The notes beneath the pieces are model-generated. The model was not told the origin of the DNA. It saw only the letters and a program-made list of their open reading frames with translations, and searched no databases. Source: Hyalella azteca (lineage: Eukaryota; Arthropoda; Malacostraca; Amphipoda; Hyalellidae). Taken from it: a stretch of 64,000 nucleotides of DNA. How positions within the stretch are numbered: position 1 is the first letter of the stretch; each line of letters opens with the position of its first letter. The stretch covers positions 124,001 through 188,000 of the forward strand of contig NW_025944591.1 in the NCBI RefSeq assembly GCF_000764305.2, in the 5' to 3' direction. Position numbers and translations under genes: made by a program. This document shows positions 23,501-34,563 of the stretch, one piece after another.

Positions 23501-25064
23501 AATGCGCGAAGGCGTGTATGTGAGAAGTGCCGCCTTTTTGTACGGAGGCCGAAGAAATATATGATTAGGTACGCTGCTGTGGGAATATGTTTTAAAGGCT
23601 GCGTGATCGCGCCGTGACAAAGAAGGCTCCTCTGGAAAGCCAATTATCTGGGAGTTTTTTTTCTGAACAATTACTTGCCTGTCTAATTTGGAGCCGCAAG
23701 ACTGACCGCTTTGGGCGGCTAACGTCCATGCCCTTCCAGGCTACGCAGCGCCAAATGCCTCTCCTTGCGACGCCTCCTTCACCGGTCTGTTCGCCGCCCC
23801 GCTACGCCTGGAAGTGTTCCGCACAAGCCATTCGCTGTTGATTTCTCTTCGAATTCCATTCCATTATGAGTTTCGATGAGTTTTGAATTCGATTTACATA
23901 GAACTCTATTTTAAGTAGAACTTTAGAAGTCGAAATCTGAACGTGGAAAGTTCTGATTCTGTTAAACTCGGCAAGGAAATTGAAATTTGAATTCAGAAAA
24001 TTCTCAGACTATTGAACTCGGACGAGGAATCTAAAATTGTTCGTTTAAAATTATTTATCTGTTGAATTCAAAATTTGAACGCAATTCAAAATTTTCACCG
24101 ATCTTGAGAATGAAAACCGTGAATTGCGATCCAATGACAGTTATTTTCATTCAATGAAACATTATGCACGAAGCTACAACTGTATACTGTTTTCAGTGTA
24201 ACATGAATGCGACGATTGCGCGGAGGCCAAAAAATTCGAATTTTTCATGTTTTTTTTTTCCGCCTGCAATGCATGAGGCTACTATGAGTTTAGCCTAGTT
24301 TACGAATAAACCTAATTTACGCTGATATATCAACTACTGCAAAATGTAAAAAAAAATGGAAAATAATTTTATAACTCACGTAATCAAGCATGTTGTCCAC
24401 TTGAATGGCAAAAATATACTGATCTACGTTGTAAAATAAGACATTATAGATTAGACGATAAATTTTGCTTACATCAAACGGGATTTTTAAGCAGCATGGG
24501 AGCCAACAGTTTGAAGATGATCCTTAATGATCTGATGGAAGTTCCCGCAAGATTTTGAAGCTTAGATCTAAGAGTTGAAATGTTATCTTTGCTGTGATGC
24601 AATTTCCCGATGGGTTTTATTGAGTTTTACTAAAAAATTAATAAGTTTTAGGCCAGCATCTTGTATTATTCTATTGTAACATTTAGCTTCGTTTATATGC
24701 CGGCAATTTTATTATCAAATTGCAACTCAATAAATCACAAGTTTTAAATTGTGTAGGTGTCTGTACATGGGAAGTTACTGCTTCCATGACTAACGCCGAC
24801 TTTTTTAATATGATTTCATATATATTCCTTAAATTATCTTTGCACATTGGCGTGAATATCATGAACACGATGTGTGAATTTGTCGTACGGAGGAACACGA
24901 ATGCGAAGCAAACAGTTTGTATGATTAGCAAACATGCAAATATATTGCTCTTGCTAATTAAGTATTCTTTTGCGCACTGATTGCTTTCAAATTGTGAACT
25001 GCGTTGAGATTAACACGCATGCAGTCATGCGCAGTGTACGAGTATACCTCGTGTGTCTATGATA
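20520..25064. other. Intron 1 stretch, no gene recognised
   Basis: Mostly A+T-rich sequence. Short open frames at 21580-21861 (minus), 22907-23242 and 23614-23841 (plus) match no protein I know. Around 23870-24110 phrases such as GAATTC, TTGAACTCGG and GAAATTTGAATTC recur in a degenerate way. Confidence 0.35.
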
Positions 25065-25380
25065 CGTTAGTTAAGAGAAGGTATGAAGTGTGTGAAACTT
25101 GCATCTCAATGATACATCAGTGAGAAGAAGGTATTGTTTGTAATGCTTGGGTGTCAATGATACTTCAGTGAGTAAAAGGTAGCCTTTGTATATTTCGGAT
25201 ATTGATGAAACATTGTTTACTTGAAGACAACGTTTGTCACGATTGTACGTCAATGAAACGTTAGTTAGTTGAAGACAACGTTTGTCATGTACGTCAACAA
25301 AACGTTGGCTGAGGGAAACGTTTATCATGTTTGCACGTCAATGAAACGTTAGTTAGTTGAAGACAACGTTTGTCATGTAA
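25065..25380. repeat. Degenerate repeats around CAATGAAACGTTAGTTAGTTG
   Basis: About five imperfect units of 40-65 bp with the shared phrases GTCAATGA(A/T)AC, GTTAGTTAGTTGAAGACAACG and TTTGTCATGT. Divergence increases toward the left. Confidence 0.75.
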
Positions 25381-25462
25381 GCAGCAGCAGCAGCACCAGC
25401 AGCAGCAGCAGCAGCATGAGCAGCAGCACCAGCAGCAGTATGAGCAGCAGCAGCAGCAGCAA
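25381..25462. repeat. Interrupted (CAG)n microsatellite
   Basis: CAG triplets with CAC and ATGAG interruptions. It directly follows the preceding minisatellite. No supported coding frame runs through it. Confidence 0.9.
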
Positions 25463-25671
25463 GCTGCACGCTGAGCAGGGTTCATCTCGAACGTGAGCGT
25501 CTGTTGCTTTAGCTTCTGTTGAGGCTGGACAATGAGAGGTGACGTCATGGCATCGCCGCGCATTGACTGATTTACTGGGAAGGAAGGCAGCGAGGGACGG
25601 CTTCACACTTGTTTATTAAGGCTTCATGCGAGTGGCAGATATCAGGAAGTGATTACATTTTTTCATGAGGA

Positions 25672-25718
25672 AATAATTGCAACGAATGGCATCATTGATA
25701 CCATTCGTTGCAATTATT
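25672..25718. other. Perfect 18-bp inverted repeat (hairpin)
   Basis: AATAATTGCAACGAATGG and its exact reverse complement are separated by 11 bases. The stem is perfect but the whole hairpin is only 47 nt, shorter than a usual microRNA precursor. Confidence 0.8.
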
Positions 25719-25854
25719 ATATTATTATTCGTCTTTCGACGAGCTACCAACTTTTTCAATCACCGTAAAAATTTGTTATTATTCGTCTGCTGATTTCTGT
25801 TGAGGCGTCAATGAAATTTCAATCGAAAACAACGTTTTTCATGTTTGTATTGTA

Positions 25855-25975
25855 TCATAGTCCTTCACTGGGTATTTTTTAGTTCATATTTGTACATGAG
25901 AACGCAAACTATCCTCCACTGCAGAGTCCGTCTCAAGCACACATCGCGTGCGTTAACCCTACCTAATTCTAATAC
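25855..25975 (+). repeat. Dispersed repeat, copy 1 (second copy at 29477-29587)
   Basis: Shares with 29477-29587, in the same orientation, the phrases CCTTCACTGG, ACAT/TATGAGAA, CAAACTATCCT, CCGTCTCAAGCACACATCGC and AACCCTACCTA. About 110 bp with clear divergence; family unknown. Confidence 0.7.
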
Positions 25976-26144
25976 TCAATATTCTAATTCCTAAGCCCAA
26001 TACTTTCTCAGTTTTAATATAAAAGTTAACCAACTGCTGGATATTTTTATACATGCCCAACATGTTAAGCAGTAGCCACGTTTCACACGAATGAGTGCTC
26101 CTTCTGACACGCTCGCATTGTATGAATTACTTACAGACTGCGCT

Positions 26145-26575
26145 GTAGCAATGTCACTGTAATGCGTGCAGCGTGCGTGGATTGCCACTGTAATGCATGC
26201 AGCGTACGTGCACTGTTAGAAAAAACGGTGAAAAAACGGTCCCACTGGCGTTCTAGTGGCCGGTGGCCCCGTGAAAATAAACTGTTTTGCCGTTTTTATC
26301 AGATGTTTTACGGATTTCTAGCGTTAAATTAGCATAAAAACTGCGACACGGTGTTTCTTTCACGTGCTGACCGGCCACTGAAACGCCGGTATAATACCGT
26401 TAACGGTAATTTTTCTAACAGTGTGGATTGCCACTGTAATGCATGCAGCGTGCGTGGATTGCTGCTGTAATGCATGTAGCGTGCGTGGATTGCTGCTGTA
26501 ATGCATGTAGCGTGCGTGGATTGCTGCTGTAATGCATGTAGCGTGCGTCGGTTGCCACTGTAACCTATGGAGCAT
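26145..26575. repeat. Minisatellite, about 31-bp unit, split by a MITE
   Basis: Unit GCGTGCGTGGATTGC plus (C/T)G(C/A)TGTAATGCATG(C/T)A. Copies lie on both sides of a 213-bp inserted element (26211-26423). Confidence 0.9.
26211..26423. mobile_element. MITE, 213 bp, inserted in a minisatellite
   Basis: The ends are CACTGTTAGAAAAA and its exact reverse complement. The inverted homology continues imperfectly inward through CGGTx, GGCGTT and AGTGGCCGGT to about 60 bp. The left flank ends ...GCGTACGTG and the right flank starts TGGATTGCC, so removing the element and one TG restores the normal minisatellite unit. This implies a 2-bp TG target duplication. No coding capacity; superfamily not determined. 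Confidence 0.85.
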
Positions 26576-27160
26576 ATGCGTTGTAGATCGCAATCATGTC
26601 ATATTTATTTATTTGTGATGTCATAATTATCAGTCATCATTATCCTCGGCATCGTTTTCTGTAGCTTTTGCCGGGACCTCAATAGATCACTGTCATTATC
26701 GAAAAAGATATTTAATACAATGAATTTTACTAGATTATTCAACTTCATTCAAACTGTTTTTCTCTAATTATTGTCCTTTTCTCTTCTAATTCCAGTTCGA
26801 ACATCCACTCTGTCCGCAAACTTCTATTGTTCTATACACACAAAAATTCAACTTTTATTTTTCCACAACTTCTATCGGTGCAACTTCTATTCTCTCACAC
26901 AAAACTTCAAGACTATTTGTAAAAGTCTACGTTCGGCTGACTATCTGTTAAGTTCTGCTCGCTAATTAGCTTTCGTTATAATGGTTCTAATCGTGCCAGT
27001 AGTCGAGACCTATCAATTGCATTAGTTTCTATTGCGGCGATAGTAATGAGTTTTTGCGTTCGTTAAGTATGCATCTCTCTGGTGTGTTGTATTGAAGATG
27101 GACGAAAATGAGGTTCACACCCCCGGCACATGATTGGACTGATAAAAGGATCCTCCTCCG
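26576..27160. other. Intron 1 stretch, nothing recognised
   Basis: No repeat array or gene was recognised. Confidence 0.35.
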
Positions 27161-27164
27161 CGCG

Positions 27165-27845
27165 AGGATGGAATGGAGGCTAGCAGCCTCTGTTATATGA
27201 TTGAAAAGAAGCTTAAACTTCCCGACCGAGGATGGAATAGAGGCTAGCAGCCTCTGTCATGGGATAAAATTGAGGCTAGCTGCCTCTGTCATATGATTGA
27301 AAAGACGCTTAAACTTCCTGACCGAGGATTAACTAGAGGCTAGCAGCCTCTGTCATATGCTGGAATAGAAGCTTAATCTTCCCGACCGAGGATGGAATAG
27401 AGGCTAGCAGCCTCTGTCATATGCTGGAATAGAAGCTTAATCTTCCCGACCGAGGATGGAATGGAGGCTAGCAGCCTCTGTCATATGCTGGAATAGAAGC
27501 TTAATCTTCCCGACCGAGGATGGAATAGAGGCTAGCAGCCTCTGTCATATGCTGGAATAGAAGCTTAATCTTCCCGACCGAGGATGGAATAGAGGCTAGC
27601 AGCCTCTGTCATATGCTGGAATAGAAGCTTAATCTTCCCGACCGAGGATGGAATAGAGGCTAGCCGCCTCTGTCATATGCTGGAATAGAAGCTTAATCTT
27701 CCCGACCGAGGATGGAATGGAGGCTAGCAGCCTCTGTCATATGCTGGAATAGAAGCTTAATCTTCCCGACCGAGGATGGAATAGAGGCTAGCCGCCTCTG
27801 TCATGGGATAAAATAGAGGCTAGCAGCCTCTGTCATGGTATGAAA
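27165..27845. repeat. Minisatellite, 64-bp unit with internal palindrome
   Basis: Unit: GACCGAGGATGGAATAGAGG, CTAGCAGCCTCTGTCATATG, CTGGAATAGAAGCTTAATCT, TCCC. Starts at 27384 and 27448 show the 64-bp period. Each unit holds GAGGCTAGCAGCCTC, a 6-bp stem with a 3-base loop. The flanking copies are more divergent and of variable length. Confidence 0.93.
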
Positions 27846-28072
27846 TAGAGGCTTCCATTCTCACTTATGGTATAAAATAAAGGCTTCTAGTCTCAGACAT
27901 GGTATGAAATAAAGGCTTCTAGTCTCAGACATGGTATGAAATAAAGGCTTCTAGTCTCAGTCATGGTATAAAATAAAGGCTTCTAGTCTCAGTCATNGGC
28001 CGAGGATGATACAGATGCTTGCAGTCGTCGGCCGAGGATGATACAGATGCTTGCAGTCGTCGGCCGAGGATA
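27846..28072. repeat. Related short tandem repeats with a one-N gap
   Basis: Units ATGGTATGAAATAAAGGCTT plus CTAGTCTCAGAC (about 32 bp) pass at 27997 (N) into CGGCCGAGGATGATACAGAT plus GCTTGCAGTCGT units. The N marks a closed gap, so the transition may be artificial. Confidence 0.85.
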
Positions 28073-28629
28073 ATCTTCCCTTTTTAAAGAGCGGGCAAGG
28101 ATGGGTTAAGGGAAAGAGCTTCGTAGCAGCGTTCAGGGGTGTGGCTGCGGCAACTTCGGGCACAATTTGACTACAATTTCCATGCGCTCGACTTGCACTT
28201 CTGCGCTCTGTGATGTCGCTCATTACGCTCACGGATGTCACGCTCGTATGAGCATGCCAGCAGCTCACTCTAGACATGCTCGAGTCCTGCACACTAGTGT
28301 GCTTCTTATATTCTTATTTTGTTCAAATCCTGCAACTGGAAACCTTATAGCGAGGTCTGGCGGCGAGGGCTGGGGTATGTGGAAGGAGCCTTGGCATGCG
28401 ATCCCCGAGGCTACTTCGAGCCAACCGCTCTAACTCCCCCTACCTTCCCCAGCCTTGTGGCCTCCCTTGCCCCTTGTTCACCCCAACCCCATGTTCTTCC
28501 CATCCTCCAGCGCTTCCCTGTTGCTGCCTCATACTTCTCTTCTGCTCTTCATTCCTCGTAATTGAGTTCTTGTTCATACGTCATGTGTGGCGGCAAGCAT
28601 TCCTCTCCATGCCTCGAGTGGAGCGTCTG
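28073..28629. other. Intron 1 stretch, C-rich, no gene recognised
   Basis: 28430-28560 is rich in C and T on the plus strand and stays open in several frames. No domain was recognised. Confidence 0.35.
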
Positions 28630-28975
28630 ACTACACATACCCGTAGCATGTATCTGACTTATACCCGTAGCATGTATCTGACTCCACATGCCCGTAGCAT
28701 GTATCTGGCTCATACCCGTAGCATGTATCTGACTCCACATACCCGTAGCATGTATCTGACTCCACATACACGTAGCATGTATCTGACTCCACATACCCGT
28801 AGCATGTATCTGACTCCACATACCCGTAGCATGTATCTGACTCATACCCGTAGCATGTATTTGACTCCACATACCCGTAGCATGTATTTGACTCCACATA
28901 CCCGTAGCATGTATTTGACTCCACATACCCGTAGCATGTATCTAACTCCACATGCCCGTAGCATGTATCTGACCG
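28630..28975. repeat. Minisatellite, 27-bp unit with 21-bp variants, about 13 copies
   Basis: Unit CCGTAGCATGTATCTGACTC plus CACATAC; shorter copies lack the CCACAT part. The period is a multiple of three, so long open frames run through it on both strands (nine-residue cycle RSMYLTPHT). I treat them as non-coding. Confidence 0.93.
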
Positions 28976-29476
28976 TAGCCTGTCTTCCATTATTTATTTC
29001 ACTTGCATTTCGGTACATTTTCAGAATACTTGCATTTCTCGCTTGTGTGCTTTGGATTCTTATAAATCTTTTACTCGCATGACTTGTGCATTCTAAAACT
29101 TACATTTTAAATTATTGAATGCAATTCTTACGACTTGTATGCTAACCACAACTCATCACTCAAAACTCATTTGGTCTCATGCGAACAATACAAAATGATG
29201 CGTCAGCGTAATTTCACTCGTACGGAAATGTCGACAAATTATTTCATCCTGGTTGAGATAAATTCCCACGCCATGCCTATACAATATTTTTCCGATATAT
29301 AATTTACATGAGGTTATTATCGATTAGATAACTAATCGCACAATACTTTCAGTTTCCCGCAAACGTATGTTTTCATTACCACGAAAATCCGCCTGTGAAT
29401 CTCACTATCTAAAAGCTTGTGACTAAATATGTTGATATTGAGTAAAACATCGACTGACATTTCTCTCTATCGTATC
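28976..29476. other. Intron 1 stretch, nothing recognised
   Basis: A+T-rich sequence without supported features. Confidence 0.35.
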
Positions 29477-29587
29477 TTAGGCCTTCACTGGTTTTTTTTT
29501 TTTGCTCTTATTTGTGTATGAGAAGACAAACTATCCTTCACTACAGCATCCGTCTCAAGCACACATCGCGTGCATCAACCCTACCTA
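29477..29587 (+). repeat. Dispersed repeat, copy 2 (see 25855-25975)
   Basis: Same-orientation copy of the repeat at 25855-25975, with a T-run insertion near 29491-29503. Confidence 0.7.
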
Positions 29588-29635
29588 CCTCTCCCTCATA
29601 CCGCCTTCCATGCTCGCTGTCTTGCTTCAATTTGC

Positions 29636-29755
29636 TTTTGCATGCGTGCATATCTTCAGTTCCTCCTAGTCCACTTTTGCATGCGTGCATATCTTCAGTT
29701 CCTCCTAGTCCACTTTTGCATGCGTGCATTTCTTCAGTTCCTCCTAGTCCACTTT
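29636..29755. repeat. Minisatellite, about 39-bp unit, 3 copies
   Basis: Unit TTTTGCATGCGTGCATATCT plus TCAGTTCCTCCTAGTCCAC. Confidence 0.93.
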
Positions 29756-31490
29756 GCCGTCACACCCAGCATTTTCGCGCGGCCCCCACCGTCAATCAGA
29801 GAAGCAAGCTTCGTCTGCCATCTTCCGAGCCTCAGACGAAGCTGTGACTCGTAGTCAATCGTCGAGCTGGCGAGTTGTTTCTTTGAAATATAGTTATACG
29901 AGAACATTGAGAGGTGAGAGGGATGTGAGATGGCTGATTTGTGAGGTGCCCGGGTTTTTAGGTGGCTAGTTTGTGAGGTGACAACGTTGAGAGGCAACGG
30001 GGTCTATCTCTAAATGCAATATAGGGTCTATCTCATCCCTTAGTTTTTCCAAAATTGTGATAGTAAATATCATCTTTGTAATGTATTCACTATTCCCTAC
30101 CAATTTGTCTAGCTAAAAGTCCCCGCACAAGTTATTTTTTATTTACTCAATTGTCAATTCAGTCTGATCTCATGAAGTTAATTTTTTTTCTAGGGAAATG
30201 CAATAACATAAATTCTGCAATCTATGTCTCAGCCAACACAGCCCTGCAGTCTGGAAGCTCAGTTGTTATCGTCACAAGCAGCAATCAAAGTCGGACGCAG
30301 AATTTCGTTATAGCCACGCTCGCTCTTCCTTCACTTCAGTGATGGAGCTTTCTGTGCAATTGCTTCATAAACCTTTTTATTTCAATTGCTCCAATTACAT
30401 GGGCGAATTTCAATAGTTGAGGTCAGAAATCCCAAGCGGTCATGTCGATTGCCTGCACATCATCATACCCGTAGGGCAATGCTGTAGATTTTGCATGGCT
30501 TTACATTGAGAAAACTGAGATCTTGGCGAGTAAATTCTTGCGGTCATTTGAATGAAGTTTCAGTCAAAATGCGGGTCCGAAAAAAGCCTTTAATCGAAAT
30601 GACTTTCTCCCATTGAATTGGATGGAACAAAATATGCGTAATTTGTTCCTTCAAAACAGTGACATCAGGGTTGTAATAACTTAGGTGCACCTAAATTAGG
30701 TGTTCGCGAGAGTTTCAATTTATTTGAGTGGACATCAAAAATAAGGTGAACGCAACCGAGTAGGCTGAACATAGCGGCGTCATCTAATTCCCCCATGCTC
30801 TTTGGTCAGAATACGCCTATGTTATTCCTACGGAGCCGCTTGGAAAGACAAATTCGGGTTGGCTCTACCAACCGGTCTCGCCTTTGACATCCCCATCCCT
30901 CCTGTGAGACTCGTTCAGCCGCGCTCCCTTGATGAGAGTTGCCCGCTGCAATGCCATCCATTTGGCGGCTGTGCGACATGCTCCGTATGTCATGAATTTC
31001 GGCATTCAAGATGAAGGTCTGCATAAGGCGTCTAGAAGCGTTTAGCGTAAGCTTCAAGTATGATCAATGGGTTTTAATGTTCACGCCGCGGTTTATTTTT
31101 TATCGTGAACGCTGGCGTTCAACAGACTGCGCGCAGCATGCCAAAGGCGAAGTCGCGTTCACGTCCCACTTGCAACACGTCCATGGCGACCAAATGTGTT
31201 CGTTGGCTGTGAGGAGGAAATAAATTGACTTATTGCCAGGATCAGCATCTGCTACGTATCCTCTGCACTCTAACTTTATCATATGCTCAGAAAATTCCTT
31301 ATCATTTGACATTGTGAAAAGTTTGGATCAAGCGTCGCAAAGTTCATCGCTTCTTCTCGCCTCTTTGCGGTCGGAGCCCCTGAAGAAATTCCGAAACTAT
31401 ACGGCGCATTAACAATGCGCGTGCCACGGCTTCTAAAGTCCTATGTAAATTGCCGTGTCAATTCACCCCATGAACTTCACGATCTCATAG
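29756..31490. other. Intron 1 stretch, no gene recognised
   Basis: Short open frames around 29754-29969 and 30802-31223 on both strands lack recognisable domains. Confidence 0.35.
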
Positions 31491-31965
31491 AGGCCTTCAG
31501 GTTTGTTGCTTTCTGAGGCCTTCAGGTTTGTTGCTTCCTGATCGGCCTTCAGGTTTGTTGCTTTCTGAGGCCTTCAGGTTTGTTGCTTTCTGAGGCCTTC
31601 AGGTTTGTTGCGTTCTGAGGCCTTCAGGTTTGTTGCTTTCTGCTGCCTTCAGGTTTGTTGCTTTCTAAGGCCTTCAGGATTGCTGCTTTCTGAGGCCTTC
31701 AGGTTTGTTGCTTTCTGAGGCCTTCAGGTTTGTTGCTTTCTGAGGCCTTCAGGATTGCTGCTTTCTGAGGCCTTCAGGTTTGCTGCTTTCTGAGGCCTTC
31801 AGGTTTGTTGCTTTCTGAGGACTTCAGGTTTGTTGCTTTCTGAGGCCTTCAGGTTTGTTGCTTTCTGAGGCCTTCAGGTTTGTTACTTTCTGAGGCCTTC
31901 AGGTTTGTTGCTTTCTGAGGCCTTCAGGTTTGATGTTTTGTGAGGCCTTCAGTTTTGTTGCTTCC
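31491..31965. repeat. Minisatellite, 25-bp unit, about 19 copies
   Basis: Unit AGGCCTTCAGGTTTGTTGCT plus TTCTG, with scattered variants (GGATTGCTGC, GGACTTCAGG). Confidence 0.96.
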
Positions 31966-33687
31966 TCAAGACCACACGTGGGGCCTCTGATGAATTGATT
32001 CCAGTCATCAAAACGCTGTGTGGTAACACTAGCACCGTCATCACTACGCTGTCTTCTGTCAACGATATCTTTCTGATGCTATGTTAAACATTTGAAATCA
32101 TTAGAAAGTGATGAGTTTCGTTTGAATTTGGATGCGGTCACAACATCACGCACTACTCAGCAATGTGAATGACTGCTTCGTGAACGCTTAACTATACTGC
32201 ATTCATCCAGAGTATCTGTACTCTGGTTTGTCATATTCGCTTCCAGCACTAGAGTAGCCGTATTATTTCGTTTATTCTTGATATCTGAGAGTTGTTGATC
32301 AATGCATCGAACGATCTTCAATTGCGATGCGTAACGTGCACCTTGAAAGTACGTAATTTATGGATAGTGAAAATACTTTTTCACTATCCATACCTGTTTT
32401 ATTTTCTTTCTGGTAATAGGGTTTTTTTTACCGGTATTCGAGGTGAATGTTCCGTTCCAAGAACAAATAAAATCTACCAAGAAATGCAGAAGGTGAGAGG
32501 ACCTTTAGTGAAAAATTTATTCTCTTTCAATAACAAGATGAGGTGCATTCCAATACATTTTAGTTCGTGTGTATTATATTTGAACGTTGTTTTTCACATT
32601 CAGGACAGAACCTTACGAACATCTGTGAGCCATGAACTGCTCTATGTTCTTTATTTTCCAGCCGTCCTAGAACCACTAGAGAAGGTACAGATCAGAGTTT
32701 TCTTACTAGATGAGGTCATGTTCTTCCCAGTCACCCTAGAGCCGCTAGAGGAGGTACAGATCAGAGTTTTCTTACTAGATGAGGTCATCGCTGCTCTAAG
32801 AGTGGACCTCTTAATGGCATGGCCCATTGATGTCAACTGATGAGTTCTTATTCTGGGTCTGAGAAGCGTGCATGGTTCTCTAGCGCCGTGCAGTTAGAGG
32901 AGGCGAATGTCTGTGCCCCGGGAGTCGTAATTGCGTTTAGCTTCGTGCCCCCCGAGGTGCCTACGGAACGGCCTTGTCCTGCCAACACGACTCGTCGTAG
33001 GGCAATCTATTTCTCAGCTATGATATTTATCTTCATATCAACGAATAATTGGTAAACCGTTTGGATTATGTTGATTTTAACACTCGTAAAAGTGAAATAA
33101 TTCGACGTTAACAACGGCAATACTGATACTTCTCAAAGTATCACTGTGTACGTTTCATATTAACGTTATTTACCTTCATCACGTAAATGTGGCGATTTTT
33201 TCCCGCGAATATTTCATTAAGTTGAGTGCCAATGCAACTTGAGATAATCAGCCTTAAACTTAGAGTCATTCCAGAGAGCTTATAATAAATACCATTATGC
33301 AAAGATGGCAATGGAGGCCATTGCTCTGACTGCAGATGTTCTTTTCATTACTAAATCAAAACTGTATGATATTTTAGCAGTTCGACGTGGTCCTACTCGG
33401 CTCCGTCGAGCTATGTTTGCAGTTGTTCAAGACCCAGTCTTAGTTATTCCTTTGTAGTGCCCCCTCTCCCGAGAAGTTGTGGTACGCGAGTAAAGCGCTG
33501 CCTTCTGTCACTGATAATGAGATTTGCACGAGTTATTGCTAACTTTGAATAAGCGAAGACTTAGCTGATAAGGCAGACACTCAAGGTACTTCTTTTCCGA
33601 CCGTCTCTTTCTCTCTCTCCTTTTCGCTCGCCTCGACTGGTCCGATGAAATTTTTGTGTGCAGTGCATACAGCGAGCTCGAAGGGTG
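31966..33687. other. Intron 1 stretch, with a hairpin and a two-copy duplication
   Basis: ATGGATAGTGAAAA at 32360 pairs exactly with TTTTCACTATCCAT ending at 32391 (14-bp stem, 4-base loop). At about 32655-32790 a 75-bp block containing GGTACAGATCAGAGTTTTCT and ACTAGATGAGGTCAT is present twice. A 182-codon open frame (32292-32840) spans both, but I recognise no domain and do not call it a gene. Confidence 0.45.
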
Positions 33688-33689
33688 TG

Positions 33690-33745
33690 TGTTTTTGTGC
33701 GTATGTGTGTGTGTGTGTCTGTGTATGTATGTGTGTGTCTGAGTG
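33690..33745. repeat. Imperfect (GT)n microsatellite
   Basis: GTGTGTGT runs with TAT and CT interruptions. Confidence 0.9.
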
Positions 33746-34467
33746 TGAAGGAGGAGCGGTTATGGGTTGGGTGGAGTGAGAGGTTGGTCTTGCCAGTGTG
33801 TCGGACTGAAGAAATGCTGCCCGTGAGTTATAGCTTGAACAATATCGGGAATATTGGGAGGAAGAGCGAGCTGTGTGCACTGAGCAAGAAATGCACCTTG
33901 CATTGTTGCAGCAAGAGAAATTGACTCGCTTCGTGCAGTCCATCCTGACTGCCTAATGAGAGGCTCGTGCAACTCTCTCGGTAATAGGAGAGCAACTGAT
34001 GTTCTACGTACTCTTCCAGCGGTGTTTCGATCAATTTTCACTGATCCCAAGCTATAGAACTCTTCTGTGGGGGGTGTCAGTGCCGTGGTGTTCAAAACTG
34101 CATGGAATTCACGTATTGAAGTTCTAAGCTGCATGGCCTTCAGGGTCGTGTAGCTTTTAGTTGTTTGGTTTTTGAGGACGTGAAATTCTAAGCTGCATGG
34201 CTTTCAGGAAAGTGAAGTTCCAAGCTGGAGGCCATCAAGTACGTGAAGTCCTAAGCCACTCAGACCTCACACTTTTAATACACTCATAAATCAAGTTCTG
34301 CATACAGCAAATGCTTCACGATTGCGTGGCCATGTCGGATAGATTGCAGTCGATGTCTGAAGGCCGGTTGGCCCAATTTAATTGATTTGACACTTCAAAA
34401 ATTTCCAGATTTTACCTTCGGCAACAAACATTTCCATTTACTGCCTGAGCTTTAATGCGTGTGGTAA
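33746..34467. other. Intron 1 stretch, nothing recognised
   Basis: Phrases AAGTTCTAAGCTGCATGG and GAAATTCTAAGCTGCATGG recur near 34115-34210 in a degenerate way; otherwise no feature. Confidence 0.35.
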
Positions 34468-34563
34468 GTGATGCACATATATTGCATATCACGCTCAGTC
34501 ATGTGATGCACTTATATATCACGCTCAGTCATGTGATGCACTTCCATATCACGCTCAGTCATG
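34468..34563. repeat. Minisatellite, 30-bp unit, 3 copies
   Basis: Unit GTGATGCACTTATATATCAC plus GCTCAGTCAT, starts at 34503 and 34533. Confidence 0.9.

Noticed and set aside
28396..29082. 228-codon frame with repeated RSMYLTPHT, and minus-strand equivalents
   Set aside because: It is a 27-bp minisatellite read in frame; both strands are open for the same reason.
32292..32840. 182-codon frame with a duplicated EVQIRVFLLDEV segment
   Set aside because: The duplication is a 75-bp DNA repeat; the rest has no known domain, and no splice or expression evidence is visible.
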